Of a stretch of 54,327 bases of DNA, positions 1 to 7,173 are shown one piece after another. Below the pieces are notes generated by a model. It made no database searches and had not been told where the DNA came from. It worked only from the letters and a program-made list of their open reading frames with translations. Made by a program: the position numbers and the translations under genes. This stretch comes from Bradyrhizobium macuxiense (lineage in GTDB: Bacteria > Pseudomonadota > Alphaproteobacteria > Rhizobiales > Xanthobacteraceae), in contig NZ_LNCU01000072.1 of NCBI RefSeq assembly GCF_001542415.1, positions 1 to 54,327 of the forward strand. The letters are read 5' to 3'. How positions within the stretch are numbered: position 1 is the first letter of the stretch; every line of letters begins with the position of its first letter.

Positions 1-299
1 CCAACCCGCGGGCCCGGTCCGAGGCCTGCTCCTGCGCCGTCGACGCGCGGGCCGACACCGCCACCGGCAAGGCGTTGCCCGATGGCCGGACCACCGCCGC
101 CTCCACCGCCAAAACGCATCCCGCCTCCACCGCCGATGGCACCACCGCCACCGCCGCCGATATGAGCAGCGCCGCCACCGCCACCCCCGCGCGCGCCGTC
201 ATTCCGGACCAGCCCTTGCGCCGACGACGCCGTCGGCACCGCCAGGGGCAGCCCAAGCGCCAACGCCGCAGCGGCGCTCAGAACCTTCAGATTGATCAT
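1..299 (-). CDS. Glycine-rich exported protein, C-terminus outside window
   Basis: Reading the minus strand from the ATG at 299 gives a frame that stays open to the window edge. The first 27 or so residues (MINLKVLSAAAALALGLPLA, then an SSA-Q junction) look like a Sec signal peptide. The rest is low-complexity glycine with runs such as GGGGGG and repeated IGGGG and RFGGGG blocks. A GGAG Shine-Dalgarno lies about 8 bases upstream of the ATG. The function is unknown. Glycine-rich exported proteins of this type are common in Bradyrhizobium, and the missing C-terminus would be needed to place it in a family. It is divergent from the NDUFA12 gene. Confidence 0.6.
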   Translation of the reverse strand, partial: MINLKVLSAAAALALGLPLAVPTASSAQGLVRNDGARGGGGGGAAHIGGGGGGAIGGGGGMRFGGGGGGGPAIGQRLAGGGVGPRVDGAGAGLGPGPRV

Positions 300-404
300 A
301 TTGGACTCCATCAAAACGGGACGATGTCTAACTTTTTCTGGGGTCGGACGTTCCCGCGCCGCACGTTGATTGTGCGTCACCTTTGCTTGTCAGGAGGCAC
401 ATGT

Positions 405-572
405 ATGACGGGTGAACACGCGTGCCGCTCGCCGCGTCATTTGGTCGCCAACAGGCGGTATCCCAGCCCCGATTGTGCCGGACGGCGGGGCCGCGTCCGG
501 CGGCTGGACATTTGGAGATTCAGGTGGCATCAGAGCCCGGACTGCCTCGAACCGACGACCGGCCGCGCATGA
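405..572 (+). CDS. Possible small upstream ORF coupled to NDUFA12
   Basis: A perfect AGGAGG at 392-397 lies 7 bases before this ATG. The 55-residue frame ends in a TGA that overlaps the next ATG as ATGA at 569-572. The NDUFA12 start has no good Shine-Dalgarno of its own, so translational coupling would make sense. Against it, the peptide is Arg/Pro-rich, has no recognisable domain and resembles a chance frame in GC-rich DNA. A second ATG at 401 would give only a four-codon peptide. This is either a leader ORF or an accident. Confidence 0.3.
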   Translation: MTGEHACRSPRHLVANRRYPSPDCAGRRGRVRRLDIWRFRWHQSPDCLEPTTGRA

Positions 573-979
573 AACAATTCCTGCTGAAATTCTTCACCTG
601 GTGGAACGGCCAGACCTTTGGCACGCAATTGTGGACCGCGCGCTACGGCGAGCTGGTTGGCCAGGACGAGCAGGGCAACCGCTACTATCGCACCAAGGGT
701 GGTGAGATCGACCCGACGCTTCATTTCGAGCGCCGCTGGGTGGTCTACAACGGCTATGCCGAGGCCTCGCGCATCCCCGCCGGCTGGCACGGCTGGCTGC
801 ATCACACCGTCGACGTTCCCCCCACCGAGCAGAACTACACGGCACGGGAGTGGGAGAAGCCGCATGTGCCGAACATGACCGGCACGTCGCAGGCCTACCG
901 TCCGTCGGGCTCGACCATGGCGAGCGGCCGCCGCCCCAAGGCGACCGGCGACTACCACGCCTGGACGCCCGGAAGCTGA
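569..979 (+). CDS. NADH:ubiquinone oxidoreductase 17.2 kDa subunit (NDUFA12 family)
   Basis: The 136-residue protein begins MKQFLLKFFTWWNGQTFGTQ and contains the family signatures GNRYYRTKG, RRWVVYNGYAEASRIPAGWHGWLHH (residues about 45-75) and a proline-rich C-terminus ending YHAWTPGS. NDUFA12 proteins are accessory subunits of respiratory complex I in mitochondria and alphaproteobacteria. They lie on the matrix/cytoplasmic side of the peripheral arm and are not catalytic. The length is usual for the family. The frame is open further upstream, but the conserved N-terminus starts at this ATG. There is no clear ribosome-binding site here, only the ATGA overlap with the small ORF before it. In many rhizobia this gene lies close to the DUF2155 gene, which here is 5 kb away. 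Confidence 0.9.
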   Translation: MKQFLLKFFTWWNGQTFGTQLWTARYGELVGQDEQGNRYYRTKGGEIDPTLHFERRWVVYNGYAEASRIPAGWHGWLHHTVDVPPTEQNYTAREWEKPHVPNMTGTSQAYRPSGSTMASGRRPKATGDYHAWTPGS

Positions 980-1120
980 TCATCCGACATTGCTGTTCGA
1001 ACGCGCGCGCGAGAGTGCTCGCGTGCAGCGCACGCGTGGCTGTGGACAATGGTAACAGCGGGGACAGGCCAGCGCATGCGGGTTTCTGCGCTTGCGCCAA
1101 TCCCGGCTTCGCGGCTCAAT

Positions 1121-1318
1121 AGGGTCATCTTACGGAGATGGGAGACCATCGCGTCGGATCGGGCTCCAGAATCGCGACTGTCCCGATGAAGCAGCGGCCT
1201 CCGAGTAGGATACGGCCGGGAGATAGGCCCCCGGTGCGGATATCCTGAAATCGCCCGCAGATGTTGAGGCCACCGTGAGATAGGAAAGGCCGCCGGGGAA
1301 ACCAGGCGGCCTTTTTCT
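1121..1318 (+). ncRNA. Candidate structured small RNA with intrinsic terminator
   Basis: The non-coding gap after NDUFA12 holds a series of paired segments in one direction: CATCT/AGATG (1126-1140), ATCGGG/CCCGAT (1158-1163 with 1182-1187), and GGCCTC/GAGGCC (1196-1201 with 1266-1271). The last of these encloses AGGATA/TATCCT (1207-1212 with 1241-1246), which itself encloses CCGGG/CCCGG (1216-1220 with 1230-1234). The series ends in a strong terminator at 1287-1316. A weak promoter-like TTGCGC-N17-CTCAAT lies at 1092-1120, giving a transcript of about 195 nt. I could not match it to 6S, RNase P, SRP or tmRNA consensus features. The boundaries are inferred. Confidence 0.5.
1287..1316 (+). terminator. 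Intrinsic terminator
   Basis: An 8-bp perfect stem AGGCCGCC/GGCGGCCT (1287-1294 with 1305-1312) with a 10-base loop is followed by TTTTT on the plus strand. It would end the candidate small RNA. The minus-strand flank reads TTTCC, so it could also serve weakly for the convergent PfpI gene, which stops at 1352. Confidence 0.8.
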
Positions 1319-1351
1319 TTGTTGCTCGCCCTTTGCGAGCGATCCGCGGGG

Positions 1352-2038
1352 TCAGGACAGGCGCGATGCGGCACGGCCCATCAACTCGGTGCGGCGCGCC
1401 TGCGATGGCGCAATCCGCTCTTTCATGAAGGCGAGGATCTCGGCAGGCGCGGTGTCGGGCGAACCGGCATTGAACGGCGGCGCCGGGTTGTATTCGAGCC
1501 GGAGCTGGATCGCTTCCGCAGTCTTGCGATCGACGAGCTCGGACACCAGTGTCAGCGCGAAGTCGATCCCGGCGGTGACGCCGCCGCCGGTGAAGCGGTT
1601 GCGGTCGACGCAGACGCGGGTCTTGGTCGGGATCGCGCCGAAGCCTTTCAGGAAATCGATCGCGCTCCAATGCGTGGTGGCCTTGTAACCCTTGAGCAGT
1701 CCGGCCGCGCCAAGCACCAGCGAACCGGTGCAAACCGAGGTGACGTATTTCGCGCCGTCGGCCTGCTTGCGCAGGAAGGCGAGCATCTCGTCGTCGCCGA
1801 CCATGTCGTCGGTGCCCATCCCGCCGGGCACGCAGATCACGTCGAGCTGCGGGCAATCGGCAAAGGTCATGGTCGGCGTCAGAACCATCACCGAATCCGT
1901 CGGCACGGGTTCGATCCGTTTCCAGATCAGGTGCACCTTGGCGCCGGGCACCGAGGAGAACACCTGCAGCGGGCCGGTGAGGTCGAGCTGGGTCACCTTC
2001 GGGAAGACGAGCAGTCCAATCTGCAGGGTTTCAGGCAT
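1352..2038 (-). CDS. DJ-1/PfpI family protein, isonitrile hydratase-like
   Basis: The 228-residue protein starts MPETLQIGLLVFPKVTQLDL. It has the DJ-1/PfpI fold signatures: an early glycine- and leucine-rich strand, VPGGMGT near residue 70, and the nucleophile elbow [17 protein letters not shown] with its catalytic-type cysteine. The sequence continues with KGYKATTHW and GGVTAGIDFAL, as in isonitrile hydratase (InhA) relatives and in the N-terminal half of GlxA-type regulators. InhA adds water to isonitriles to give N-substituted formamides; the actual substrate here cannot be read. The frame is open 11 codons further upstream, but this ATG fits the family start. It is divergent from a GlxA-type regulator that carries the same fold, so regulation by that neighbour is likely. 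Confidence 0.8.
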   Translation of the reverse strand: MPETLQIGLLVFPKVTQLDLTGPLQVFSSVPGAKVHLIWKRIEPVPTDSVMVLTPTMTFADCPQLDVICVPGGMGTDDMVGDDEMLAFLRKQADGAKYVTSVCTGSLVLGAAGLLKGYKATTHWSAIDFLKGFGAIPTKTRVCVDRNRFTGGGVTAGIDFALTLVSELVDRKTAEAIQLRLEYNPAPPFNAGSPDTAPAEILAFMKERIAPSQARRTELMGRAASRLS

Positions 2039-2090
2039 CGGAAGCCTCCAAATATCGCTTGACTGCGCCACAATGCCATGATGCGCTCTG

Positions 2091-2123
2091 GTCCGAAATG
2101 GCGTATTTCCCTCATTTCAGGAC
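2091..2123. promoter_or_regulatory. Candidate operator in the divergent PfpI/GlxA intergenic region
   Basis: GTCCGAAATG at 2091-2100 and CATTTCAGGAC at 2113-2123 form an inverted repeat. Within it GAAAT-N5-ATTTC (2095-2109) is a perfect palindrome. The site lies between the two divergent starts at 2038 and 2136, about 50 bases from the first and 13 from the second. It is a plausible binding site for the adjacent AraC/GlxA regulator. Confidence 0.45.
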
Positions 2124-2135
2124 ACAGAGGATACA

Positions 2136-3098
2136 GTGTCCGTTGACGAGGATTTGGCGATGATCGGCATCCTGATCTTTCCCGACTTCCAGCTGCTCGA
2201 CGCGGCCGGCCCGATCGCGGCATTCGAGATCGCCGCGCGCTTCGCCAGCAACGCACCGCAGATCAGGACGCTGGCAGTGAAGGCCGGCCCGGTGCGCAGC
2301 TCGTCCGGCGTCGAGATGCTCGCGCGCGGCCTGAAGCCGTCAACGGCGATCACGACGCTGATCATTGCGGGCGGCAATGGCGTGGGCACGCCGGCGACCT
2401 GTCCGACCACATTGGACTTCGTGCGGCGCCTGGCCGGCCGCGGCGTCCGCGTTGCCAGCGTCTGCTCGGGCGCCTATGTGCTGGCCGAGGCCGGCTTGCT
2501 CGACGGCCGCCGCGCCACGACGCATTGGCAGCGCACCCCGCATTTCGTGAAGACCTACCCGAAGATCAAGCTCGAGCCCGACCAGATCTTCGTCCGCGAC
2601 GGCAATATCTGGAGCTCGGCCGGCATCACCGCCGGCATCGACCTGGCGCTCGCGATGATCACCGAAGACTATGGCGACGAGATCGCACAGAACACCGCGC
2701 GTCAGCTCGTGCTGTATCATCGTCGCAGCGGCGGGCAGTCGCAGTTTTCCTCGCTGCTGGAATTGAAAACTCCGAACGGCCGCTTCGGGCCGCTGCTCGC
2801 CTGGGCGCGCGAGAACCTCGACGCGCCGCTGACGGTCGAGGACCTCGCGGAGAAGGCAGGCATGAGCTCACGGCATTTTACCCGCGCGTTCATTGCGGAG
2901 ACCGGCACGACCCCGTCGAAAGCCGTGGAGCGGTTGCGGATCGAGGTGGCGCGGCAGCGCGTGCAGTCGTCGGGCGAGGCCATCGAGCGCGTCGCCGAGA
3001 TCACGGGCTTCCGCGATCCCGAACGGATGCGCCGCGCCTTCATCCGCGCGTTCGGCCAACCGCCGCAATCGCTGCGCCGCGCGGCGAGGGCGGGGTAG
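2136..3098 (+). CDS. GlxA-family (DJ-1 domain plus AraC HTH) transcriptional regulator
   Basis: The 320-residue protein has two parts. Residues about 8-180 are a DJ-1/PfpI-type domain with VASVCSGAYVLAEAGLLDG and RRATTHW. Residues about 225-315 are two AraC-type helix-turn-helix motifs, seen in LTVEDLAEKAGMSSRHFTRA and IERVAEITGFRDPERMRRAF. Regulators of this class sense small amidated or nitrogenous metabolites through the DJ-1 domain and act as cytoplasmic activators. The chosen GTG start has AGAGG 6 bases upstream; an ATG at 2160 is the alternative. It faces away from a PfpI enzyme with the same fold, which suggests that enzyme is its target. Confidence 0.85.
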   Translation: MSVDEDLAMIGILIFPDFQLLDAAGPIAAFEIAARFASNAPQIRTLAVKAGPVRSSSGVEMLARGLKPSTAITTLIIAGGNGVGTPATCPTTLDFVRRLAGRGVRVASVCSGAYVLAEAGLLDGRRATTHWQRTPHFVKTYPKIKLEPDQIFVRDGNIWSSAGITAGIDLALAMITEDYGDEIAQNTARQLVLYHRRSGGQSQFSSLLELKTPNGRFGPLLAWARENLDAPLTVEDLAEKAGMSSRHFTRAFIAETGTTPSKAVERLRIEVARQRVQSSGEAIERVAEITGFRDPERMRRAFIRAFGQPPQSLRRAARAG

Positions 3099-3340
3099 GT
3101 CGTCGGCTCAACGATTCCGGCCGCGCCCGGTCCTTGGACGGGCTGGGCGCGCAATTGCTCGCTTACGGCACAAAAAAAATCTCGCCGAAGCTGGGCAGAA
3201 TGTTGAACGACTTGGGACTGAATCGAACCACGCGATTCCGCCGCTCCGGAATGAGGCGGGCCATTCACCTCACATAAGATCAGCGCTGCCGTCACGCACA
3301 TCACCATTGATGCAGTGATCACGAGACGGCGGCCGAAATA

Positions 3341-3781
3341 TCACTGGGTCAGTGTGTCAGCCGCGATCTTCTTCTTGAGTATTTCGCAGGTATCCCTGAC
3401 CTCCGTGGTCATCAACGAGACGGCTTCGATCTGGAGGAAGAATCGCTTGCCCTGATCACGATAGCCTGCAGCGAATTCCTTGATTTCCGCGATCATGTCA
3501 TGGACGCCTGCGACCATCGTCTCGCACTTCTTGGCGGCCAACTGCAGTTCTGTCCCAAGGGCCTCGATCTCCGTCACGGCCGCCTCGTATTCGCGCACGA
3601 CGGCCTCGGCCGACAGCTTGCCAACCTCGTTGACGCCGTTGCGGTGCTCGACATAGGCCGGCATCGGTGACATGGGCCGAATGTTGCTGCGCGGTCGATG
3701 CGGGGCAGCCGGATTGGCTTCGGCTTCGATCTGTTCCAACTGCAACGGGGCGCGGGTGAGGACTTCTGCACTGACACTCAT
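3341..3781 (-). CDS. Hypothetical coiled-coil protein
   Basis: This 146-residue protein is not recognised. It starts MSVSAEVLTRAPLQLEQIEA with a GGAG ribosome-binding site 8 bases upstream, then has a Pro/Arg-rich stretch to about residue 55. From about residue 60 it is a long amphipathic helix (KLSAEAVVREYEAAVTEIEA and onward, with several charged heptads) that should form a coiled coil. There is no signal peptide or membrane segment. The frame is open 24 codons upstream, but that extension lacks a ribosome-binding site. It stands alone between the GlxA gene and an esterase gene. Confidence 0.7.
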   Translation of the reverse strand: MSVSAEVLTRAPLQLEQIEAEANPAAPHRPRSNIRPMSPMPAYVEHRNGVNEVGKLSAEAVVREYEAAVTEIEALGTELQLAAKKCETMVAGVHDMIAEIKEFAAGYRDQGKRFFLQIEAVSLMTTEVRDTCEILKKKIAADTLTQ

Positions 3782-4080
3782 GCGAACGCTCCATAAGTTG
3801 TTACGGCAAACTGACTTTAGCAATGTCAACGGGTTTGTCTCGTTTTTCAACAACTATGAAGTATGCAATTGTGCACCGCACCACGCTCGCTCCACGCGTG
3901 CCGATGATCGCCGCAAGTCCAGTCAACGCGGCAGCGAGTGTGTGATGATGGAACAGGGTGACGCCAAGCGGTGTCAATCCGAACAGAATGAAATCTAGCG
4001 GAATGCCGTAGAGAGCAATGGGAGACCGGAGATCGGAAGACCTCCGGTCAACCCAATTCGTACACCGCGTCGATCGACGC
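3782..4080. other. Gene-free interval
   Basis: About 300 bases between the coiled-coil gene start and the end of the esterase gene. It is somewhat more AT-rich near 3800-3880, as expected for a promoter of the minus-strand coiled-coil gene. I see no RNA gene, repeat or convincing ORF in it. Confidence 0.5.
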
Positions 4081-5022
4081 TCAGTTCAGGCTCTTCAGCC
4101 AGGCGCTGATCTCGGTGACCGCGACATTGGCCTGGTTGAGCAGCTTGCCCATGGTGAAGAAACCATGGAATTGCCCGGGGAAATGCCGGTAGGTCACGGG
4201 CACGCCGGCGTCCTTCAGGAATTTTGCGTATTCGTCGCCTTCGTCGCGCAAGGGATCGGCGCCGGCGGTCAGCACATAGGCCGGCGGCAGGCCGGCAAAG
4301 CTCTTCGCGCGGGCGGGCGAGGCGCGCCAGTCGCTGCTTTCAGCGCCGCCGAGATAATGATTGGCGAACCAGCCGATCACCGAATGCGTCAGCAGCACGC
4401 TGGTTTCCGGCTCGCGGTGCGAAGGATGCTGTCGCGCGAAGTCGGTTGCGGGATAGACCAGCAACTGGCCGGCCAGTTTCGGCCCGCCATCGCGCGCCGC
4501 AAGCGCGACCACGGCCGTGAGGTTGCCGCCCGCGCTGTCGCCGCCGACGACCAGGCGCGAGACATCGATGCCGAGATCCCCGGCGTTGGCGGCGACCCAT
4601 CGGGTTGCGGCGACGGCATCGTCGACTGCGGCGGGGAATTTGTGCTCGGGCGCCAGGCGATAGTCGACCGAGATCACCATCAACTCACCCTCATGCGCGA
4701 GCTTCTGGCAAACCACCTCATGGGTGTCGAGGTCGCCGATCACCCAACCGCCGCCATGAAGGAATACCAGACACGGCGCGAGGCCATCTCTCTTGCGCAG
4801 CGTCGTCGGCGTGTAGATGCGGGCCGGGATCGTGCCGTGCGGCGCCGGGATCGCGAGCGGCTTGCTGGATTCAAGGGCAGGCGGCTCGGGATTGCTGACG
4901 ACGCGGGCGGCTCGATAATATTCGCGCGCCTCCGGCGCAGTGAGCGTCTCATAAGCGGGACGGCCGGCTTCCTGGAATGCCTTGTAGACGGCGGCGGCAT
5001 CGGGATCGAGAACGACGGGCAT
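4081..5022 (-). CDS. Alpha/beta hydrolase, hormone-sensitive-lipase-type esterase
   Basis: The 313-residue cytoplasmic protein shows the HSL (bacterial family IV) esterase pattern. It has the oxyanion-hole motif HGGGW at residues 89-93, the nucleophile elbow GDSAGG with Ser163, the acid Asp256 in GADPLRDEG, and the catalytic His286 in QFHGFF. The cap region at residues 1-60 is of normal size. Such enzymes hydrolyse short acyl esters; the natural substrate is unknown. The SDR gene lies about 90 bases upstream on the same strand, separated by a palindromic repeat, so the two may or may not be cotranscribed. Confidence 0.9.
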   Translation of the reverse strand: MPVVLDPDAAAVYKAFQEAGRPAYETLTAPEAREYYRAARVVSNPEPPALESSKPLAIPAPHGTIPARIYTPTTLRKRDGLAPCLVFLHGGGWVIGDLDTHEVVCQKLAHEGELMVISVDYRLAPEHKFPAAVDDAVAATRWVAANAGDLGIDVSRLVVGGDSAGGNLTAVVALAARDGGPKLAGQLLVYPATDFARQHPSHREPETSVLLTHSVIGWFANHYLGGAESSDWRASPARAKSFAGLPPAYVLTAGADPLRDEGDEYAKFLKDAGVPVTYRHFPGQFHGFFTMGKLLNQANVAVTEISAWLKSLN

Positions 5023-5060
5023 ATTGCTTTTGACCTATTGCTGTTCAGTTCTTCATTGGT

Positions 5061-5100
5061 GTCATTCCTGGGCGATGCGAAGCATCGAACCCGGAATGAC
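5061..5100. repeat. Intergenic palindromic repeat
   Basis: GTCATTCC at 5061-5068 pairs with GGAATGAC at 5093-5100, and an inner GATGC/GCATC pair closes the loop. It lies in the 86-base gap between the SDR and esterase genes. Elements of this kind recur in Bradyrhizobium intergenic regions and may attenuate read-through. Confidence 0.7.
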
Positions 5101-5108
5101 AGTTGGCC

Positions 5109-5888
5109 CTAAGCCGCGGTGCGGCCGCCATCGACGGTATAGGCGGAGCCCGACACGTAGCTCGCTTCGTCGGAGGCGAGGAAGGCGACGATTGAGGCGA
5201 CCTCGCTGGCGAGGCCGAGCCGACGCGCCGGGATGCGATCGACGATCTTCTCGTTGGGTGGGGGCGCGTTGCCGCTGCTGCGGCCCTGCAGGATGGTGCT
5301 CAGCATCCGGCTGTCGATCAGCCCGGGGCAGACGCAATTGACGCGCACGCCGGTGCCGGTGCATTCCCAGGCCGCGCTCTTGGTGAGCCCGATCACCGCA
5401 TGCTTGCTCGCGCTGTAGACCGCGATCATCGGCGAGCCCATCAGGCCCGCGATCGAGGCAGTGTTGATGATGCTGCCCTTGTTCTGCTTCAGCATGACCG
5501 GCAGCACGTGCTTCATGCCGAGGAAGACGCCGACGACATTGACGTCGAGCACGCGGCGGAAGCTCTCGAGCGAATATTCCGGGATCGGCTTGATGTCGCC
5601 CTCGATGCCGGCATTGTTGTAGAAGGCGTCGATGGTGCCGAACCGGTCGACCGCGGCGCGGACATAGTCCTTCACCTCATCTTCCTGGGTGACGTCGGCG
5701 GCGACCGCGAGCGCCTCCGCCGAGGCCGGCAGGTCTTTGATGGCGGCCTTCAGGTCGGCCTCGCGGCGGTCGACTGCGACAATCCGCGCGCCGCGTTCGG
5801 CAAGCAGTTGGAGCGTGGCTGTTCCGATGACGCCGGCAGCGCCGGTGACGACGGCCACCCGGCCATCGAGCCTGATACGATCGGGCAT
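5109..5888 (-). CDS. Short-chain dehydrogenase/reductase (SDR)
   Basis: The 259-residue protein is a complete classical SDR. It has the nucleotide-binding GAAGVIG at residues 16-22, an acidic D40 after the second strand (suggesting a preference for NAD(H)), NNAG at 91-94, and the catalytic set Ser145, Tyr158 and Lys162 in YSASK. A C-terminal VSGSAYTVDGG closes the fold. It would oxidise or reduce an alcohol/ketone pair; the substrate cannot be read. It lies upstream of the HSL esterase on the same strand, which fits a small catabolic cassette. Confidence 0.9.
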   Translation of the reverse strand: MPDRIRLDGRVAVVTGAAGVIGTATLQLLAERGARIVAVDRREADLKAAIKDLPASAEALAVAADVTQEDEVKDYVRAAVDRFGTIDAFYNNAGIEGDIKPIPEYSLESFRRVLDVNVVGVFLGMKHVLPVMLKQNKGSIINTASIAGLMGSPMIAVYSASKHAVIGLTKSAAWECTGTGVRVNCVCPGLIDSRMLSTILQGRSSGNAPPPNEKIVDRIPARRLGLASEVASIVAFLASDEASYVSGSAYTVDGGRTAA

Positions 5889-5995
5889 GTTCCCTGGGTT
5901 TCCTTTGGCTGGTCCGGTTCAGTGCCGGATTATTCCTCGTTTTCGCGCTTGGCCGCGCGCGTTCGGCCCGCGGACTATTCCACGTGTTCCCAAGG

Positions 5996-6034
5996 CTGAC
6001 CAGTAGGGCTGACCAGTAGGCCTGACCAGTGGCC
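5996..6034. repeat. Three tandem copies of a 13-bp repeat
   Basis: CTGACCAGTAGGG, CTGACCAGTAGGC and CTGACCAGTGGCC follow one another without spacers, upstream of the DUF2155 gene. The third copy has drifted. It is likely replication slippage; no regulatory role can be shown. Confidence 0.8.
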
Positions 6035-6061
6035 GGGAAGGGCGGTAAACCGCCCTTTCCC
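6035..6061. other. Strong hairpin in the DUF2155 leader
   Basis: GGGCGG (6040-6045) and CCGCCC (6050-6055) pair across a TAAA loop and extend through flanking AA/TT and GGG/CCC with one bulge. No T-tract follows on either strand, so it is not a standard terminator. It may be a leader structure or a repeat remnant. Confidence 0.5.
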
Positions 6062-6155
6062 CGCCGTATTCGGCGTGTTAACCGGTGGGCCTGCGAGCGG
6101 CCGATATCAAAGGTAAACTGTCGCAAGCCCGATTCGCCTCTTGAAGCCGCGCGAG

Positions 6156-7127
6156 ATGTTTCGAACCATTGCCCTGACTGGCTTTGCGGCCTTGGTCGCC
6201 GCCTCAATCGTCTCGCTTGCGCCGCCCGCACGCGCGCAGATCGGAACGATTTTCTCCGATCCGCCGCCGCGTCCGCCCGGCGCGATTCCGCGCGGCCAGA
6301 TGCCGCCGAGCGACGACGACGAGGACGTGCCGGAATTGCCGCGCGGCCGGGTGCTGCCGACGCCGAACCGGGCATTGCCACCGGGGCAGGCTGTGCCGCC
6401 GCCCGGCAGCGTGCAGTCGCAGCCCCTGGCGCCGCCACCGGGCACCGCTGTGGCCCCGCCGAACGCCCAGCCCGGCGTCGCGGTGCAGCCGCCGCAGCCC
6501 GGCGCTCCCAACGTCGCCACCGTGCCTCCGGGGCAGCGTCCGCCGCCTAAGGGCTCGCCGCAGACGCCTGCGGCGTTGCAGCCCGGTGACGAGGTGGTGC
6601 AGGAGCCGCCGTCGACCAAGATCACCAACAAGAAGGCGAGCTTCTCCGGCCTCGACAAGATCACCGGGCGCATCATCAATTTCGACGAGGATATTGGCGA
6701 GACCGTGCAGTTCGGCGCGCTGCGCGTGAAGACCGATGCCTGCTACACGCGGCCGTCGACCGAAGCCGCCAACACCGATGCCTTCGTCGAGGTCGACGAG
6801 ATCACGCTGCAGGGCGAGGTGAAGCGGATCTTCTCGGGCTGGATGTTTGCCGCAAGCCCCGGCCTGCACGGCGTCGAACACCCGATCTACGACATCTGGC
6901 TGACCGACTGCAAAGGGCCGGACCAGACCATCGTGACCGCCGCGCCCGATCCGCCGAAGGCGACGACGCCGCCACCGCCGGCGCCCGCCCAAAAGCGTCC
7001 GGCAAGGCAGGCCGCGCCGCGTCCGGCGCCGCCGCCGCCGCAGTATCAGCAGCAGCCCCCGCCACCTCCGCCGCCCCAACAACAGCAGCGGCCGGGCGGC
7101 CTCTTCGGCGGGTTGTTCGGGAATTAG
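6156..7127 (+). CDS. DUF2155 domain exported protein, proline-rich
   Basis: The 323-residue protein begins MFRTIALTGFAALVAASIVS and has a signal peptide ending near PPARAQ. A Pro/Gly/Gln-rich region spans residues about 30-150. Then comes the DUF2155 domain (about 155-260) with ITGRIINFDEDIGETVQFG, one Cys in KTDACYTRP, RIFSGWMFAASPGLH and YDIWLTDCKG. The tail is proline- and glutamine-rich. DUF2155 proteins are alphaproteobacterial envelope proteins of unknown function, often encoded near aat and complex I genes. The two conserved cysteines could form a disulfide. A TTG five codons upstream is the alternative start; neither has a strong ribosome-binding site. Confidence 0.85.
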   Translation: MFRTIALTGFAALVAASIVSLAPPARAQIGTIFSDPPPRPPGAIPRGQMPPSDDDEDVPELPRGRVLPTPNRALPPGQAVPPPGSVQSQPLAPPPGTAVAPPNAQPGVAVQPPQPGAPNVATVPPGQRPPPKGSPQTPAALQPGDEVVQEPPSTKITNKKASFSGLDKITGRIINFDEDIGETVQFGALRVKTDACYTRPSTEAANTDAFVEVDEITLQGEVKRIFSGWMFAASPGLHGVEHPIYDIWLTDCKGPDQTIVTAAPDPPKATTPPPPAPAQKRPARQAAPRPAPPPPQYQQQPPPPPPPQQQQRPGGLFGGLFGN

Positions 7128-7138
7128 TTGAGATCTCG

Positions 7139-7171
7139 TAGCCCGGATGGAGCGCACTGCACTCCGGGCTA
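7139..7171. terminator. Bidirectional terminator between DUF2155 and aat
   Basis: AGCCCGGA at 7140-7147 pairs with TCCGGGCT at 7163-7170, flanked by A/T-rich bases. It lies in the 46-base gap between the convergent gene ends at 7127 and 7174. The sequence resembles a common Bradyrhizobium intergenic palindrome used as a terminator. Confidence 0.7.
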
Positions 7172-7173
7172 TT

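Noticed and set aside
3205..3245. A GGTTCGATTC-like segment on the minus strand resembling a tRNA T-loop
   Set aside because: No acceptor stem, anticodon arm or D-arm can be built around it.
6035..6061. Hairpin as a transcription terminator
   Set aside because: No T-tract follows on either strand and no gene ends nearby on the plus strand.
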